A DNA stretch of 13,607 bases, from assembly GCA_041653835.1 (NCBI GenBank), contig JBAZEP010000042.1, positions 1-13,607 on the forward strand, written 5' to 3'. The notes beneath the pieces are model-generated. The model did no database searches. It worked only from the letters and a program-made list of their open reading frames with translations, and was not told the DNA's origin. Positions 12,128 through 13,607 of the stretch are shown piece after piece; the first letter of the stretch is position 1; each line of letters starts with the position of its first letter. The DNA comes from UBA10183 sp041653835. GTDB taxonomy: Bacteria > Omnitrophota > Gorgyraeia > Gorgyraeales > Gorgyraeaceae. Position numbers and translations under genes: made by a program.

Positions 12128-12536
12128 GGGCTTCGCCGGCCTGTTATTGTTGTTTATATTTGTTTTTCCGGTTGATTTGTATGGCGCGTACAGGAACAGA
12201 AGTAGCAGCGCGATGGAATATATGCCCGCGCCTACTCTGCTTTATCCTGTAACGGATAAGATCAGCCTGGAAGGCAGTGATTTTCTTGAATTCAGGTGGA
12301 AAAGGACCGATATAGTAAGAACGAGTTATTATGAATTAAGGCTCTATAAGGGCTATCAGACTATTGCCTCGACATTGATCTTCAAGCAAAGATATTCCAG
12401 GGACGAGTATCCGGTCAGGCTCCCGGCGTCCCGGTTCGAGGAAAACCAGGTCTATACATGGAGTTTAAGGCAGATATTCTTTAACGGCGAAAAAAGCGAT
12501 CGCGCTTTCAGCCCGTTCAAGATCATCAAAAAATAG
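12090..12536 (+). CDS. Small exported protein with an Ig/fibronectin-like fold (unknown function)
   Basis: This 148-residue protein is not assigned to a family. After a basic N-terminus comes a hydrophobic segment (residues 15-30, FAGLLLLFIFVFPVDLYG), probably a signal peptide. The rest looks like one β-sandwich: PAPTLLYPV, LEGSDFLEFRWKR, SYYELRLYKGYQ and NQVYTWSLRQIFFNGEKSD follow the strand and tryptophan pattern of fibronectin type III-like domains. The start overlaps the end of msrAB by 38 bases in another frame, and the Shine-Dalgarno-like AGAAGG lies only 2 bases from the ATG, so translation probably depends on msrAB. No other ATG precedes the hydrophobic segment. The flavoprotein gene starts on the base after its stop codon. 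It may bind an envelope protein; this is a guess. Confidence 0.7.
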   Translation: MVNTKNFSKNLPKGFAGLLLLFIFVFPVDLYGAYRNRSSSAMEYMPAPTLLYPVTDKISLEGSDFLEFRWKRTDIVRTSYYELRLYKGYQTIASTLIFKQRYSRDEYPVRLPASRFEENQVYTWSLRQIFFNGEKSDRAFSPFKIIKK

Positions 12537-13607
12537 ATGACAAACAGGATCATTATTATAGGCGGGGGATTTGCAGGACTTAGCGCGGCCAGGAGGATTT
12601 TTTTGTCCGGCATGGCGTTTGATGGCGTTATCATAGATAGAAAGAAAAGCTCTGATTTCCTGCCTGTTTTGCCTGATTGTCTGGGCCGCGGCATAGACCC
12701 GGACTGTCTTGCCTACCCAATAGGAGAGATGTGTAAAAAGACGGGATTCAAATTCATAAACGAGGAAGTCATCTCCGTAGATATCGGGAAAAAGCAGGTG
12801 TCCACAAGCGCCGGGACGCTCGGCTATGATTTCCTTATTATAGCGAGCGGCAGTGAGACCAATTTTTACGGGAATGATAATATCCGCCAGGGATCATATA
12901 AACTGGACGATGTCCGGGACGCGGAAAACATTGCCCGGGAATTGAAAAAGACAGGGCGTGAGACGTATATTGTAGGAGGGGGCGGATATACCGGCGTGGA
13001 GGTAGCGGCTAACCTGGCAATATTCCTGAACAGCCAAAAACTTTCCAGGCCGAGGATAATTATCGTGGAACGTTCGGCTGATATCCTGGGGCCTTTGCCG
13101 GGATGGATGAAAAGCTATGTCCGTTCCAATCTTGAGCGGCTGAAGGTGGAGGTATTGGCAGGCTCGCAGATCGAGAAAATAGACGGACCCAAGGTCTATA
13201 TCTCAGGTGTTCCGGTATTAAATAATGCCCTGGTTATATGGGCCGCGGGCGTGAAGACAGCGGGTTTTATACAAAACCTGGATGTCAAAAAAAATCCCCA
13301 GGGCAGGATCGAGGTGGACGAATACCTAAGGCTGGATAAAAATTGTTTTGTGGCAGGGGACGCGTCTCATGTCAGGCACGGGGATATTTTTTTAAGGATG
13401 TCGGTGCAGTTTGCCATAGCCCAGGGCGATTGCGCGGCGCGGAATATAGTAAACACTATAAAATCCGCGAAATTACGTAAATACAAGCCCGTGGACCTCG
13501 GATATATTATTCCCATGGCTAACAATATATCCTGCGGCACGGTGTTCGGCATAAATGTCAAAGGGATATTAGCTACCCTGCTTCATTTCGCCATGTGCCT
13601 GTACCGG
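12537..13607 (+). CDS. NDH-2-like NAD(P)H:quinone oxidoreductase (3' partial)
   Basis: The frame is open from the ATG at 12537 to the window edge, 357 codons without a stop, so the C-terminus is missing (family members are usually about 400-430 residues). By family it passes electrons from NADH to a quinone at the inner membrane face without pumping protons. The FAD-binding motif is IIIIGGGFAGLSAARR (residues 5-20). The NAD-binding motif is YIVGGGGYTGVEVAANLA (144 onward; GxGxxG at 148-153, acidic E155). The second FAD motif is NCFVAGDASH (269-278). VQFAIAQGDCAARNIV resembles the AQxAxQ quinone-site segment, and GYIIPMANNISCGTVFGINVKG fits the C-terminal part. A related sulfide:quinone or other pyridine-nucleotide disulfide oxidoreductase is possible. 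It starts directly after the previous stop with no Shine-Dalgarno, so translation is probably coupled. Confidence 0.85.
   Translation, partial: MTNRIIIIGGGFAGLSAARRIFLSGMAFDGVIIDRKKSSDFLPVLPDCLGRGIDPDCLAYPIGEMCKKTGFKFINEEVISVDIGKKQVSTSAGTLGYDFLIIASGSETNFYGNDNIRQGSYKLDDVRDAENIARELKKTGRETYIVGGGGYTGVEVAANLAIFLNSQKLSRPRIIIVERSADILGPLPGWMKSYVRSNLERLKVEVLAGSQIEKIDGPKVYISGVPVLNNALVIWAAGVKTAGFIQNLDVKKNPQGRIEVDEYLRLDKNCFVAGDASHVRHGDIFLRMSVQFAIAQGDCAARNIVNTIKSAKLRKYKPVDLGYIIPMANNISCGTVFGINVKGILATLLHFAMCLYR

Overview
The window is about 13.6 kb of moderate-GC bacterial chromosome with short intergenic gaps. It encodes a Gram-negative type of envelope: an outer-membrane barrel, a lipoprotein-sorting family protein and several exported proteins. 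Gene style, the SPFH and TPR proteins and the small exported hypothetical would fit an uncultured lineage such as Omnitrophota or another PVC-related group. That placement is a low-confidence impression with no marker gene behind it. I see no insertion sequence, prophage, CRISPR array, rRNA or tRNA. Two genes run off the edges: the first lacks its 5' end and the last lacks its 3' end.

Layout. (1) 1-1948: the end of an outer membrane lipoprotein-sorting protein followed by an outer-membrane barrel protein, a pair usually placed beside an RND/MMPL exporter, which would lie off the left edge. (2) 1987-6348: a closely packed + strand run of DNA polymerase IV (dinB), NAD(P)HX epimerase (nnrE), a small cupin, a stand-alone GGQ release-factor-like protein, an exported SH3-NlpC/P60 peptidase and an SPFH/stomatin-like protein. 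(3) 6402-7658: a membrane-anchored TPR protein behind its own extended -10 promoter. (4) 7662-8073: a near-consensus promoter, a short transcribed stretch ending in an intrinsic terminator, a second extended -10, a cold-shock protein gene and a very clear terminator. (5) 8095-8619: thiol peroxidase, whose 3' end overlaps the convergent prenyl diphosphate synthase gene and whose likely terminator hairpin lies inside that gene. (6) 8591-10551: prenyl diphosphate synthase (-) and a MenA-like UbiA prenyltransferase (+), divergent, with only 23 bp between start codons and a perfect 14-bp palindrome in the gap. (7) 10634-13607: DoxX-like membrane protein, exported MsrA-MsrB fusion, small exported protein and an NDH-2-like flavoprotein.

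Taken together, the right half reads as an isoprenoid/quinone and redox-defence neighbourhood: a prenyl chain synthase, an enzyme that could attach the chain to an aromatic head group, a flavoprotein that could reduce the quinone, and peroxide and methionine-sulfoxide repair. I found no wholly new protein system. The most interesting signals are in the non-coding layer: the terminator-containing stretch upstream of the cold-shock gene, the terminator hairpin written into an opposing coding sequence, and the palindrome whose two halves place a -10 box about one helical turn from each divergent start codon.
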